Part shown: piece after piece, positions 22,101-29,580 of the stretch | Layout of the letters: the number at the start of each line of letters is the position of its first letter | How positions within the stretch are numbered: position 1 is the first letter of the stretch | Origin: Cafeteria roenbergensis | Taxonomy: Eukaryota > Sar > Bigyra > Bicosoecida > Cafeteriaceae | Assembly: GCA_008330645.1 (NCBI GenBank) | Contig: VLTN01000037.1 | Location: forward strand, 248,001 to 312,000 | Direction of reading: 5' to 3' | DNA: 64,000 bases | The notes under the pieces: model-generated | What the model saw: only the letters and a program-made list of their open reading frames with translations | The model's database searches: none | Told to the model about the DNA's origin: nothing | Position numbers and translations under genes: made by a program

Positions 22101-24649
22101 CTCCGTCGGGGAGTGGCGACGATTGCCGCAGCCATGTCGGACCCCTCCCCCATCGCGGCAGCCAGCGCGACCAACACGGGCAGCTCGATAGAGGCCCAGA
22201 CGGACTCCAGCCCGACCAGCATCGGGCCATTGGGAGTTTGCGGGGGCGCTACGGCGGCCTGTGCCACGGAAATGCCCGGCCGCATTGCATGGCAGGACGA
22301 GAGCATCAGCGCGTCCCGGGGCTCGGGTACCGTGCCTCTGCCGGGGACGAGGAGGCTCACGTCCTCCACCGAAGCGCCTTGCAAGGACACGGCCTGGTGA
22401 AGCTGGATCGAGACTTCTGCCGAGGCGCTGCCCACGCGAGCGTCGAGCACGCACCAGCGCTTGGCGTCCGGCGCTGCGGCGCCTTCAGCCCCCATGCCCG
22501 ACGGCGGCTGCCTGCCAGCGGCTGCAGCAGAGCCGGCAGCGACTGCGACCCGCTTCCTCTCCCAGTACACGCGTGCGGAGCTCAGAGATGCCACAAGGCG
22601 CAACGCCGGGGGCGGCTCCCACTCCGCGAGTGGCTCCTCCTGCTCAGTGTCGGGGGGGTGCGACCAGTCGCTGTCCGCGTCACTGCCTCGGGAGCCAGAC
22701 CTCCCAATGTGGCTCGGGCTCTCGAGCCCAAGCGAGGCCCCTCCACCTCCTGCTGCGCCGTGGGACGCGGCGGTCCGCGAAAACCCGCGCCGGCGCCCGC
22801 GCCTCGGCGCGAGCCCCGCATCCGCGAGCCTCGTGTGCCCCAGCATCCGCATCAGCTCCATCGCAATGTGGCCAGGGGCCCCTTCCCAGCACCGCATCAC
22901 TGCTGCTGCCACGGCCTCTCGCACGGGTCCAAGGAGAGCCACCACCCGCGCGGCCGCGCGCACCACCGGCCACGCTGCCACAGTGAGCCCGTGCGCACTC
23001 ACGCTTGCGAATGCAAAGGGCTCCTGCTGCTCGGGCGGGGCCCAGCTCAGCGTGACGCAATCGAGCGCAAATAGCCGGACCGCCTGTGCGTCGTACACTG
23101 CCGCCCGCCAGCCAACGCCCCCTGACATGCTCGGACCCCGCCAGTGGCGGCTGTCAGGGGCATCCGGCGCATCCGGCGCGGCCTCAGAGCCCGACTCCGA
23201 GCTCGACCCGGACATTTCACCTTCCCGGCCGTCTTGCCCGGGCAGCGACGCCGGCGGCGCGGCCGCCGCTGCGCCCAACGGGCTCCCCGCGCCACCACGT
23301 GTCGCCTTGGTACGGAGGTCGCCTCCGCCCGCCTCTGCCCCTGGCAGCCGGGCGCTCCAGCAAGCCCGGGCGACGGTCACGACTTGATGCCAAGCCAGCG
23401 ACGGCTCTGCAGCGGCCGCGCCGGCCGGCGCCGCCTCGGACGATCCCGGGGCGTCAGAGGCTGCGGGCGCCTCGCAAGCTGCCCGCCGATCGGCCCCCAC
23501 CTCCGCTCGCAACGTGTCCACCACGGCCGCGACGGTCGTGGCGCCTTGGCTGCTCGACTGCGTCTCGCCCCGCTGCGCGCCTGGGGAGCGACCGGCGTCC
23601 CGCCACGCGCTGCCAGGGGCAAGGCCCCGGCTTTGACTGCGCTCTGCGGTTTCGCTAGCGACGCGTCGAAGCGGCTCGTCGACTGCCATTGCTGCGCCTC
23701 GCAGCTCCGCAGTCGCCTCGAGCACCATCCCCCATCGAGCCTCTGGCGCCCCGCTACCACCGGCTCCCGCGGGAGGGGGTGATGGCCGGCCCGATCGCAA
23801 CCTTGCGCGCAGGCGCACGCCCCGCACAACGACGGTGAGCACCTTGCGCAGCAGGTCGATGCCAGGACCGGCGACCTCCTTGCCGTGCCGCGGGCTCGGC
23901 ACCTCGGCACCGACGGCGCCCGTCGCTGCCTTGCCGGCGTGCGGCGCGGTTGCTTCGTCGGCGCCAATGCCCTCGCCGGCCGCGACATCGCCGTCCGGCT
24001 TGGCGGCCCCACTCTCGACGCGCCGCAGGTGCTCGTCTGCGCCCAGCTGGTCCAGCACCCTGGTGCGCACGTCAAACGCCTGCACCCGTGCACGGATTTC
24101 AAGCTCCGAATCGGAGTCGAGGCGCAGGAGCACGCAGGCGGACACGTTCCGGGCGTCGACGCTGACGAACTGACTGAACCACCGCACTGCCGCTGCTGCG
24201 ACCGAGTCCGCCTTGAGACCGTAGCCCCGAGCCTTGGCGACAAGGGAGACAAGCTGCTTGTCGTTCACGTCCAACGAGGCCTCGAGCCCCACAGACGACA
24301 GCGATACGCAGAGGAGCGGCGTGGCCGGGCAAAGCCACCTCGCGAACACCAGCAAGACGCGCTCCAGCCGCGCGGCAAGGCCGGACAGCGACCAGGCGCT
24401 TCCCGCGGCCAACGGGCGTGCCCGGGGCCACGACACCCATCGAACGCTGACCACGGGGGGCGGGAGGCGGACCAGCACCCGGCGACCAGTCAAGGCCCAG
24501 GCGGCTGCTTGGATGCCCGAGATCACCATTTGCCCCAGCTGGGCTGCTGCCAGGTGCAGGACGACCAAGAGCAGCCCCGCGGCCGCGAGGGCGGCGCAAC
24601 CCGTCCAGATGTCATTTTCGGAGGCGCCTTGCACCCCCCAGGCGTCCAT
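10196..24649 (-). CDS. Giant bridge-like lipid transfer protein (BLTP2/SABRE/FMP27-like), 4817 aa, single exon
   Basis: Proteins of this group form long hydrophobic grooves of repeating beta sheets that carry lipids between membranes at ER contact sites. The frame is uninterrupted for 14.45 kb from the ATG at 24649. Residues about 15-55 form a membrane anchor (CAALAAAGLLLVVLHLAAA), followed by alternating beta-type segments such as VVRGVRLRARL, ISVSQAWVRPSPLLVGEF and FEVKTLRVDLRVSNVLATV, broken by long Ser/Gly/Ala-rich loops. The segment TFMTDVPDTAEKGASIIVIR followed by VSVLPLRVRLGMGLIDRLL, and the C-terminal FRFLCVNEVMVRASVAPEG plus SPQEFLTRLRTDIVRD, are what I would expect of the SABRE/hobbit/FMP27 C-terminus. 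VPS13 or BLTP1 (Csf1/tweek) are the alternatives. It is about twice the usual family length because of disordered inserts. Confidence 0.65.
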   Translation of the reverse strand: MDAWGVQGASENDIWTGCAALAAAGLLLVVLHLAAAQLGQMVISGIQAAAWALTGRRVLVRLPPPVVSVRWVSWPRARPLAAGSAWSLSGLAARLERVLLVFARWLCPATPLLCVSLSSVGLEASLDVNDKQLVSLVAKARGYGLKADSVAAAAVRWFSQFVSVDARNVSACVLLRLDSDSELEIRARVQAFDVRTRVLDQLGADEHLRRVESGAAKPDGDVAAGEGIGADEATAPHAGKAATGAVGAEVPSPRHGKEVAGPGIDLLRKVLTVVVRGVRLRARLRSGRPSPPPAGAGGSGAPEARWGMVLEATAELRGAAMAVDEPLRRVASETAERSQSRGLAPGSAWRDAGRSPGAQRGETQSSSQGATTVAAVVDTLRAEVGADRRAACEAPAASDAPGSSEAAPAGAAAAEPSLAWHQVVTVARACWSARLPGAEAGGGDLRTKATRGGAGSPLGAAAAAPPASLPGQDGREGEMSGSSSESGSEAAPDAPDAPDSRHWRGPSMSGGVGWRAAVYDAQAVRLFALDCVTLSWAPPEQQEPFAFASVSAHGLTVAAWPVVRAAARVVALLGPVREAVAAAVMRCWEGAPGHIAMELMRMLGHTRLADAGLAPRRGRRRGFSRTAASHGAAGGGGASLGLESPSHIGRSGSRGSDADSDWSHPPDTEQEEPLAEWEPPPALRLVASLSSARVYWERKRVAVAAGSAAAAGRQPPSGMGAEGAAAPDAKRWCVLDARVGSASAEVSIQLHQAVSLQGASVEDVSLLVPGRGTVPEPRDALMLSSCHAMRPGISVAQAAVAPPQTPNGPMLVGLESVWASIELPVLVALAAAMGEGSDMAAAIVATPRRSQPASTGGADNHRPASRPPAPYLRRRAGYQHAGGNRDPAAAQHCSVTPGPYGGSLASAPSEQSSARSADAARPHTPALPTARVGTQAAWESVRCAVSSAAACPRVGRCRGQAGGPTVFAALTESGEWAASDLPVSLEEDQAVDGTLDDGDGGSVEFSGSSDPLWCALQQAASDQSACMDAPAGAWASSGRGRAKPSLRLVVQGIRVDLLQSPGHFPEALKELLPVQMRSGRVMTRASGGSFLSLLARAGAAGASLPSWQHHIVTLAGLEVDLGAPRPAAQGPESSRLDPEAFDAVVPRHWMAWHLSLTDTRVIRREAVDAGEALRLVRKVAPAEGGGAGELRNGSFGAGLDLSSGSSSGNSSGSSSHGPGASHAECSETNADARAATGWQARAARLRERRRAIDTTYIVVRGCAITEHWTSAPPGRPGVAPAGFTDISVSQAWVRPSPLLVGEFATATVEFARGIQAVLLVTALPPRLPLPPMVGGLSNRDAMRFIVGSTAALVAGRSANGPMTNRLVAHDARVAFTTSMRVPAQRRSGHRGRAGPGSSRSCGSSGALTGAGRHSPQQGWAMPLSQAAGPSPRLPGRLCGRIASQLVSLRLGFVTSDDLPGAWSFGDVSVDLHAAKRPVRVLVPFAAFQQLEAPAALADRAAADDAAPVALGAAHAGLHAGCRSLMGSAIRRGPRGERLTRAQADVARHAAGCAASAANLVASAFAPPSSRQIRALSRSYPSEDWYEPVWMAYARSLDRGDVQTLDDRLKAPLHDDASASERFRLLLDVLASLREASIQSEPQRQSSPPGRSRRRARDAHTASGDSSPSGVPCSPAELRPPGAASGAAPTELASPASSVSGRDKLADSSDTGLPSQRRRRAQRASASDRPSAAGGPRARAPGPGAGSSASSQTRPDRSAGGGTVARRHSPGSQPALPPSAAMVDLVVAGVQIEVPRELRAGAAAEAVIGSVMVAMSQVAAIARALPDPAPLRSFHSAMALEPSLRLRVALAGLDVSVLDDPLAGWLGRVAPLWRSMSEHRDLRHWAGDAFGKRHPSAAAGTRVASSRRSAVASASAAASGAGALHRGGEPAASRDWDWRTAASLSAEEVISRSYVRAARAAVDRGRGDCSRPLAASPGNAPIAGPGADRLLRISVGAFTLSTSLRPRFALGLRLQGLLRGSSDSASMLVGEVEAGSLSLRGLCVHLQHFPEPLVSLDGMDLSAVGGSILLRVAGLDRARQLGMAALSAVDSAPNAVYVESTGLAGKGGGVRAVGVWLPEVSSGAHLRSVAVDVDRVVATITAHHVPAITDLALWASRCVPPSLAAKLSKATSGGGSVHARGSQSSAGMPASARGHPTMPPVRGRGGCSGPSSESGALGGQFKGPLAGLRSSSGPKQRDPDLTAASRSHDLAALSWDKDVQVPASALVLPDRVSLSLVSGILVRVVSDPCARAVDSDGLELSLGGVMAELDAASAKAAVFDVQAFAVTQARGRYLIATLPAVHAQVAVALRRVGATGRRQASYGLPSAGSTLSGMGSTGDGSADYFSGDDVGEFGNGSGAAGLEAGPRRGMDMVLVMRGAVQGRSGPPAWALPPLAALGRSPLADHPVLSVSADFIGWGHRLVAPFLSMAAVGHAYMSSTLKQADVQSPVRLRMVTLESVTVEDIEARVWQSSVEATGVRVMLQQASASVTFFARPAADLDPYQTGCMPLPNPDEHAMPGHEPAPRCSSASQGSFRLDGPGPRASGGLGGSGTGGGGGGGTGTHSSAPAWHVCNVEAGASGIEVRFVSAVPGNAGPAGRLVARVEEARFFTPRMEGMALTRLVLHSGGSPMGPQPGQMAAPHGSFDRTSLSAAAAGSEHQSLPTPEDARSQEPRALHSLVVRGVRVLVHAADGLPAVRMGQALLREISALLPTVQGFPWHIVDAANSGTSSASRAGQGSASPGQGSPSPGAGGTSARDDATTPGAAHRTSSSSPAASRPPPPMERLITTPAALPAVLTRWNQMLLVEVTDVQGQLMCGETSVAALAMLSRLQAGLAITSGADINQVKLHARGMSLALLTGLESSALRSQFASDGAWEDGDGDEGSQPADGSLAAAAAAAVAAADAAHEDGPASPDVGPERRNEIRRRIRDAAHVGTRGEASRALLVGEATGRVVRVGSRPVAGGFCDAANAGPMRSPAGGFGAQDSSALPPPHHRARGGQSSAGGADGSGALHTMSVARRSRARAPTAGDVAPEGLRARQRPSMAAIITSRRGTAAAGSLADSPFRSRRSSDTQDVVVFQRVLMPTDAHVAITTVNLERAPRAPDRLIPIMPPNSSPFEVKTLRVDLRVSNVLATVDPHAITAAVRLANAFQPLQGPVVAAFAPAVPPASSEQAAAVSARQLMRRYNEHRWAVQRLRGVASAFDRHTPASRGAAPSATFASGRAGSPGGKSLSVREALERGDVEPGSPKSPQSQWRNSAARWSPSAEESWLPSPSESSPAAVAQEADDAVLGHLVQALAQAEAAAASQRALLSAALDAALQSARQAPSATLSFAVQGIVAWMRDAQGAELVTAGIRSVAGRVQTFEADKVSLTLSARGVDVRDRRDGAPFSRVLQALPVGPDGRPLSSSTAAARPTHAATAPATMASPAAGAPAPSPAAGTEEPRAEGAREASLQALCGIRLSHSDAAAKHKLLGLVPPVQVAPSPAPSSATTASSIVLTPELERARRLVATVCVPDEPEMVVPCPVAFKDREVVIGKGPTPPALVHGDSGTSEGGPDPLGAASSGFAADPSPADSGPRGGGPRHVRLAEDAPPSRLGPSRSTGAGSDSGSQSSSGHQIGRRASGKRGGARDGQAGERRGQRQAAQHGRQHGAFATVQGVSKELAAAATGIDEAGGLVPSLLDTAAGASSGPGEPGSSSDSDQSDRSADTAPPGDGSPPGAGRVRRQSRTSPGLRIHSPHASSVSWEGGIRAAQASRRTLGGAAWGIGARASGRASPADFMGRDGVPLVRSPLITMVDAEPVSRAARVALAGAAAGEEHLPPPPAMDRPAAAAAVVRQLEAVHNTLLRMLPDPDEEEGPVLDVSSLTVARFGASRTGWLDNPRFAAAGAACLSPGRPLPLSFTALEAASPALRMALAPCRSALGPGLLDGRSEGGSTAMSTGRALTSRAAPTADDGFLLDSATGRASSRSSGLPRGSAHEAAGSRPDDDAAGFYRARQGSMGAASARPSGGPWDAASRTHLSSLAHAQAAAGSPRGQPPRPRLAHTRPESPSRHRAAGSGSGVHLSGMRSQLSSRRSAWTGPSAASEELPLVTVTFMTDVPDTAEKGASIIVIRHAEVSVLPLRVRLGMGLIDRLLTEVGEAVGAARAWPKGGPARQLATPPATPGGVACARDEAGAMLARLRAGLGMAKQLQVLRRTESSAALAHAMSRDETQPMPMPAVGSGSQSRAVLAMERAAAASSPWAVASPAAMRRYRQLAEPAANNPAVSQGHRHQGHRARQHGGTGPSSSAVSGITSLSRFSGASHDGDALLRLGGRRGGVDPAAVALHEDGGEVAARPALVHQGHLRDASLPPEGFAGSEASGGSSPDEVSPDYVIELANSGRFTPLGPSDSAGSRPSSVVAGRGADALQPGTVVQAFARRSVSSSSRSRQRSRQSGAADLVAEVLRTSQRDTSLQRQPPPVAPEDLALPGLGWQGFTAAQLLPPGEPTALPWLRRGGAAPVERCPERQALGRAATAGEVAALPGRPAGPPCWAGLAWFPAGSRWVGLVAATVNLAASSPLPHADGRAVFLADPGGWLPARFHGDSDTFQEPGGGQWGDAQFLRNKSWPEQVRCLPLAAARTGGLGSRAARRLAARGKPPGHLAGAAGVAQAAHQAATVPRPVSGPAPTLVLFRFLCVNEVMVRASVAPEGVVPMPRLSRAALKLHRREYRSLGPISPQEFLTRLRTDIVRDVLSQVGRNMGNIGSMLADLVTRRAARLAREEDEAMQREDEWQRSHMV

Positions 24650-25347
24650 TGCACCCGCTGTCCAGGGCAGGGTCGCTGACAGTCGGCTGCCGACGCCGCC
24701 TCGCCGGCCGCCTGCTCGTCGGAGCGGGCAAGTCAGTCGGCAGCTAGTCGCTCCCTGGCTGCGCGGGGAGCGATGCCGACGGGGAGAGGGGCGGGGACCG
24801 GCTTGGCTCGCCCCGGGCGCAGAGTGGCGCGCGCCGAGGCGATGCCTTGAAGCAGGCGATTTGCCGAGGCTGCTTTTGTGCTGTGTTTTGTTGCTTGTTT
24901 ACCCGCAACCTGCATTTCGCGGAAACGCGCCCGGCGCCTTGCAGCCGAGCCCGCGCCGCGCATGCGCGCAGCTGGCGACTGCTGGTTGTCGGTGCGTGCC
25001 CTTGCGACGCTTGGGGCCAAAATGGAGGGCAAGGATTTCGGCTTGGGGGGCTGCGTACGCGCAATCGACACAAGAACCGTTGCCAATCGAAAGTGCAGGA
25101 GCCGCATTTCTCGCGACGCCACGGCTTCGAGCGCAGTGGGTCGGGGCGTCCGCAGGGGCCCGCGCTCGGCGAGGCCTGGAGCAGCGGCCGGCCGTGGCGC
25201 GTTCCCGCTCGAGGGGCCCAGCGGTCCAGCAACCGCGGGCGGCCGCTCGGCCAGGGCAGAGCCGGTGCGGCGGCGGCTTGCCGGCAACTGCGGCGCGGTC
25301 TGCGCGGAAGCAGGTGCGCCACCCGCGACGTCGCGCGCGGGCAACCG
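24650..25347. promoter_or_regulatory. Divergent promoter region, lipid-transfer gene / PH-domain gene
   Basis: This 698-base gap separates two head-to-head genes. It contains an unusual T-rich patch at 24873-24905 (TGTGCTGTGTTTTGTTGC) and a CCAAT at 25083-25087. No conserved frame was seen, although upstream exons of the PH gene could lie here. Confidence 0.4.
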
Positions 25348-28300
25348 ATGGAAGGCGCCGGCGCTGTCGAAGACAATGACGACGCCTTCGTGCGCGCTGC
25401 TCTTCACGCCCTGGACGACCAGCAGCAGACGCTGCTGGATGTGGCCCGGCTGCTGCCCGCAATGCGAGTGCTGGTTGACGGTGAGCGGGCGAGCCTGCGG
25501 CAGGCCGCCTGACCAAGCCGAGCTGCCCCGAAGCTGGAGCTCGTTCCGGCCGGGCGTCGTGTCTCCGGCTTCGCGCCCTGGCCCCGCCATCGCTGCCGAA
25601 GGAGTTGTTCGCGCCCGCTCGCCCTGGGCGTTCCGCGCGTCGCAGAAAAGGCGTCCGCACAGCAGCGCTCCACGGCAGCAGCCGGCGCCAAGGCCTGGCT
25701 CGACGAGTATGAATCCAAGCAGCGAATCCGGGGCACTGCAGTCGAGCCTGACAAGGCCGGATACCTGCGCAAGGTCGCCCAGTCGGGGCTCGCCACGGCA
25801 ACTCGGTGGGTCGTCCTTGAAGGCCACAACCTGTCGTACTTTGTCGACCGCGCAGAGGTGAGAGGTGGATAACACCGCCGCCATTGGTGGTCAGTCCACC
25901 GCGCGCGACCCAGCTCGCGCTGGGCGTGCTTGGGAAGCGGGGCGGGGTGCTGAGCCATGCTGCGGGGCAACCTCCGAGGGCTGCGCATGCCGCGCAACTC
26001 AGGCATGAGCCCAGACCTGCGCTGACACGCCCGCAGACGGACCTCCGTGGCGTGCTTCGCCTCCCAGGCACCGTGTGCGAGCGGTGCAGGGGCATGGGGT
26101 CGAGGCGAAACTCGTTCCGGCTGTCCGCGGCCCCCGGCACTGCGGCCGCGGGATCGGACGCTGGCGCTCTGAACCCGCTCAACTCCGGCAAGCGGGCGTA
26201 CGTGTTTGCGGCTGACTCCAGCGAGGAGGCCGACGAGTGGGTCGCGCTGATCCGTCGCGCGGCGTCCTCCTCGGCGGCCCGCGCCGGGCCCGCCTCTGGC
26301 AGCGATTGCGGCGGCCCGGACGCCAGCGGGCTGGGATCCGACCTCGAGCAGGGGCAGCGGGACCGGTGCCTTGCATGGTCGGCAGCTCTTGGCGGGGCTC
26401 CGGACAGCACGCAGTACCGCCGGCGCCTGCGGGGACTCTGCCGGGAGGCGGGCCAGTCCCCGGCACAGGGCGGCGGCCGCGCTGTGTGCCGGTCGTGGAC
26501 CACCATCAGAGTAGGAGACCTCCCGCTGCGCCCTGTGCTGACGGTGGGGGGTGCGTGGGCGCGCGTGCACCTTCGCGCCGTCTGGGAGCGCGACATGGCA
26601 CTGCACGGCAGGGTCGGGGTGGGGGCCGCAGTCGGCGCGTCCGACTCGGATGGCCTCGTGTCCACCGGCAGGGCCCCCGCCCTCGGGTCCCCTCTCTTCG
26701 CCAGGCGGGCCCACGCCTCGGCCGCGTCGAGCGGCGGCTTCTCGTCGGCCTACTTGGCAGGGGCGATGCTGTCAGCTGCCAAGCCAGACGCAGACGCGGC
26801 AAGCGCAGCTGCTCGAGCGAGGCGCGCCGAGGACCTGGCGCGCCGGGGCAGCGTGGCCATTCCCCGCATCGAACCCGCAGTCAGCGCGCGCATGCCTGTG
26901 CCGCCGAGGCTGCGGGTGCCGGCGGGCGCTGGCGGTGCGGCGGAGGCGGCAGTTGCCGCGGCGGAGTCCGCCGTGACTGACGCCGCTGCCGCCGCTGCTC
27001 GACGTCTCTGGGGCTTTAGCCCTGGCGACAGAGCCGACTTGCACCAGCTGGCCATCGACGTCGGCCGCGACTGCACTGTGGTCGACGGGACTGTCATGGC
27101 GGCGTCGCGGCTGGAGCACGTCGTGCGGGCGCTCGCCGCCGCCGTCAGGCAGGCTGGCAGCACGACACCTGCCGACCAGCCGCCGCCCCGCGGCCAGGTC
27201 CGGGCCGCGGGCGGCCAAGACTGCGACATCGCGTGCGGCGGGGCCGGTGCCGGCGAAGCTGCCCGCTCCGCCCTGCTCATCAGCGGAGACGAGGAGCTGG
27301 ACGAGGAGGGGGAAGTCGACGGAGCTGCCGGCGCGGAAGACCAAGACAGCGCGGGCAGCGATGGACGTGACGACTTGGACGGCGACAGCGCGGGGGAGTC
27401 AGAGGCCGCGACCGTCGCCAGCCGGCTTCGCGGCACCGCCCGGGCGGACGCCAAGCTCACGTCCTTCGTGGCCAACGTGCTGGCCTGCAGCTGTCGCACG
27501 GCTGCTGGCGGCGACGCGTACGAGGCGCTGGAGCTTGCCCTCCGCTGCCCCTCCACGGCGGTCATCGTCCCTCAGGGGGGCATCGCTGCCCCTGTGGTGC
27601 TCACCGTGGCCTCCTCGCTGGCGCGGTACACTGCCCCGCCCGTCCGGGTCATGCCGCTCGGAGCTGTTCCGTCGCACGCCGCAGCAGGCGCGGCTGCGGG
27701 GGGCAGGGCTGCGGAGCTGGTCATCCCCACGCCCCCTCTGTCCGAGGCGGAGCGGGAGACTGCGAAGCGGGCGCGCGCGCCGCCCCCGCCGCCGGGACAC
27801 GAGGCCCGTTTGCGGTCGAATGGCGTGCAGAATCCAGGCGCCCGCCCTGTGTTCGTGGTGGCCGACACCACTCTGTTCTACAGAGTGCGTGCGCTCGACG
27901 GGCGGGGCGATGTCGTCCCGGACAAGGAGGACGACGATGCAGAAGCCGTGGCGCCTTTGCCGGAGGGGTTTGGCTTCCCAGCAGGGGCGTGCGAATGCGC
28001 TGGTTCTCCGACCGCGAAGGGGGATTCCGCCTTGCTCGCTGCCAGCGGCGTGGCCAGCTTCAGCGACGACGAGAGCGACGCGGGGCCGTCCGAGGCGGAC
28101 GACACTCGAGGCGAAGGCGCGGCCGAGCCAGGACGCGAGGCGGGTGCGCTGGGGACGGGCAGGCCGAGAGGTCAGGCACTGGAGGAGCTGGAGTGGCAGC
28201 GCGGCGACATCGCCTTCGTGGCCGCGCACTTCAGGCGGGTCTTTCCCTTTGGCAGCAGGCCGGGCAAGGGCACGGTGCGCGTGTTTGCGACCTGTCGGCC

Positions 28301-28358
28301 CGGGGGCACCGGCGCCATCGAAGGCGACGGCAGCGCTGGTGGCGGCGGCGACGAATGA
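25348..28358 (+). CDS. PH-domain protein, 888 aa, three exons
   Basis: Exons 25348-25480, 25646-25857 and 26037-28358 are joined at GTGAGC/CGCAG and GTGAGA/CGCAG sites with matching phases (889 codons). The N-terminal helix DDAFVRAALHALDDQQQTLL, continuing through KAWLDEYESKQRIRG, resembles the last helix of a BAR-type domain, so more exons may lie upstream. A pleckstrin-homology domain follows at about residues 80-165: KAGYLRKVAQSG, TRWVVLEGHNLSYF, then YVFAADSSEEADEWVALIRR with the invariant Trp. The exon junctions fall inside the PH fold and restore it. The remaining 700 residues are not recognised; they contain acidic, Ser/Asp-rich linkers and a possible folded end at LEWQRGDIAFVAAHFRRVF. 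The likely role is phosphoinositide binding at a membrane. Confidence 0.78.
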
Positions 28359-28375
28359 CTCGGCAGCTGAATGGC

Positions 28376-28440
28376 AACGCCAGTGTCAGTGCCATGGTCA
28401 GTGCCGGTGCCGGTGGCAGTGGCAGTGGCAGTGGCCGCAA
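28376..28440. repeat. CAGTG-rich simple repeat in the convergent 3' region
   Basis: The stretch just after the PH-gene stop is built of CAGTGx and CGGTGx words (for example GGCAGTGGCAGTGGCAGTGG). It resembles the stretch near 968-1030, also downstream of a stop codon. The 3' ends of the PH gene and MPP6 converge here (28359-28632). Confidence 0.55.
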
Positions 28441-28632
28441 GCCGAGTTCGTTCCAAGTCCAAGGCAAGCTCTAGTGCTGGCGCCAGAGCAACCTGTGGTG
28501 GCATTGCAACGCGCCTCGTGCGAATTGTGATGCGGGCCCAGAATTCCCTTACGCAGGCACACTCGTCCATGCACTCAGCTCGCCCACACAGCGGCGGGCG
28601 CCTTGGGCAGAGCCCGGAGGGCGGGCCGCCCC

Positions 28633-29382
28633 CTAGCCCCGTGAAGCCGCCTTGCGGCGCTTGCCTGCCGCCTTGCGATCCTTCCGCTTGGCGGAGGCGT
28701 CGGCCACTGCATCGTCCGCCTCGCGGATGCGCTGCCGCCTGGCCTTGCCGCTCAAACCCTTTGCCTTGGCCCGACTGTGGCCCAGCACGGCGGCCATCTC
28801 CGAATCTGACACCCCAACATCGTCCATGTCGTCGGCATCGCGCTTCCGCTTGTCCGCGCGCTCCCGCTCCTTCACGAGCGCCTCGAGCGACTTGTTGAAC
28901 TTGCCGTACGAGGCGCGGCCTGGCGCAGCCACGGCAACGCCTTCGCCGGCAGCTGGCAACACCTTCCCGCTGGCAGCGCTCGCCGGGGCCACGCTGGGAG
29001 CGGCGTGGTCGTCGGCGACGCAGCGCAGTCCGCCGGATGCGCCCCCCACAAGCGGGCCCGCGGGCAGGCCCAAGCTCCAGCTTTCGGAGTTGCGAGCCGC
29101 GGCCGCGCTCGCTTCCAGCGCTGCTGCGGCATCGAGGTCGGCCTGCACCTTGGAGTCTCGCTGCATGAACTTCATCCCTTTCACGCGCGAGGACAGCCCC
29201 TCGCCATCCTTGGACGAACCAGGCCGGAGGCCGCCGCCCCTAGCAGCGGCGCCCGCCTTGTTTCCACTGCCGCCTCGCGCTTTGTCCTTGCCGCTCCCCA
29301 GGCCGGCCAAGTCGTATGCGGACGAGCTGGAGAATTGGACGGTGCCATGGCCAGGTTTCCAGAACCGGCCTGTGGAGGCCAT
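28633..29382 (-). CDS. MPHOSPH6: M-phase phosphoprotein 6 / RNA exosome cofactor MPP6, 249 aa
   Basis: MPP6 binds the nuclear RNA exosome and helps recruit the MTR4 helicase. The frame begins with GTG at 29403; the first ATG is 29382. The hallmark motif is at about residues 62-75, GLSSRVKGMKFMQRDS, matching the exosome-binding MKFMQR element of the family. It is followed in the known order by SESWSLGLP, SYGKFNKSLEALVKERE and the acidic DDVGVSDSEMAAVLGH, equivalent to the DVSDEEM block. A basic C-terminus (KRKDRKAAGKRRK) fits nuclear and RNA contact. The protein is longer than the human one (about 160 residues) because of Gly/Ala-rich inserts. It is divergent from the DNA polymerase gene. Confidence 0.85.
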   Translation of the reverse strand: MASTGRFWKPGHGTVQFSSSSAYDLAGLGSGKDKARGGSGNKAGAAARGGGLRPGSSKDGEGLSSRVKGMKFMQRDSKVQADLDAAAALEASAAAARNSESWSLGLPAGPLVGGASGGLRCVADDHAAPSVAPASAASGKVLPAAGEGVAVAAPGRASYGKFNKSLEALVKERERADKRKRDADDMDDVGVSDSEMAAVLGHSRAKAKGLSGKARRQRIREADDAVADASAKRKDRKAAGKRRKAASRG

Positions 29383-29580
29383 CGCGGAGCGAGCTGCTGC
29401 CACTCCAGCACGCGGGTAGGGCTAACTGTGCGCCGCTGCTCGGCTTCTCGGCCAAGGTGTGTGTGCACGCCGGACCAAAGGGCGACAATGTGCCTCCCCC
29501 GCGGCGCTCCGGCTCTGCCGGCTCTGGGACAAGAATTCCAGAGCGGCCACAACACTCGCCCGCAAGGCGCTGCGGAGGGC
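29383..29580. promoter_or_regulatory. Shared divergent promoter, MPP6 / DNA polymerase
   Basis: This 198-base gap lies between head-to-head starts. The role is inferred from layout; no TATA box was seen. Confidence 0.35.
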
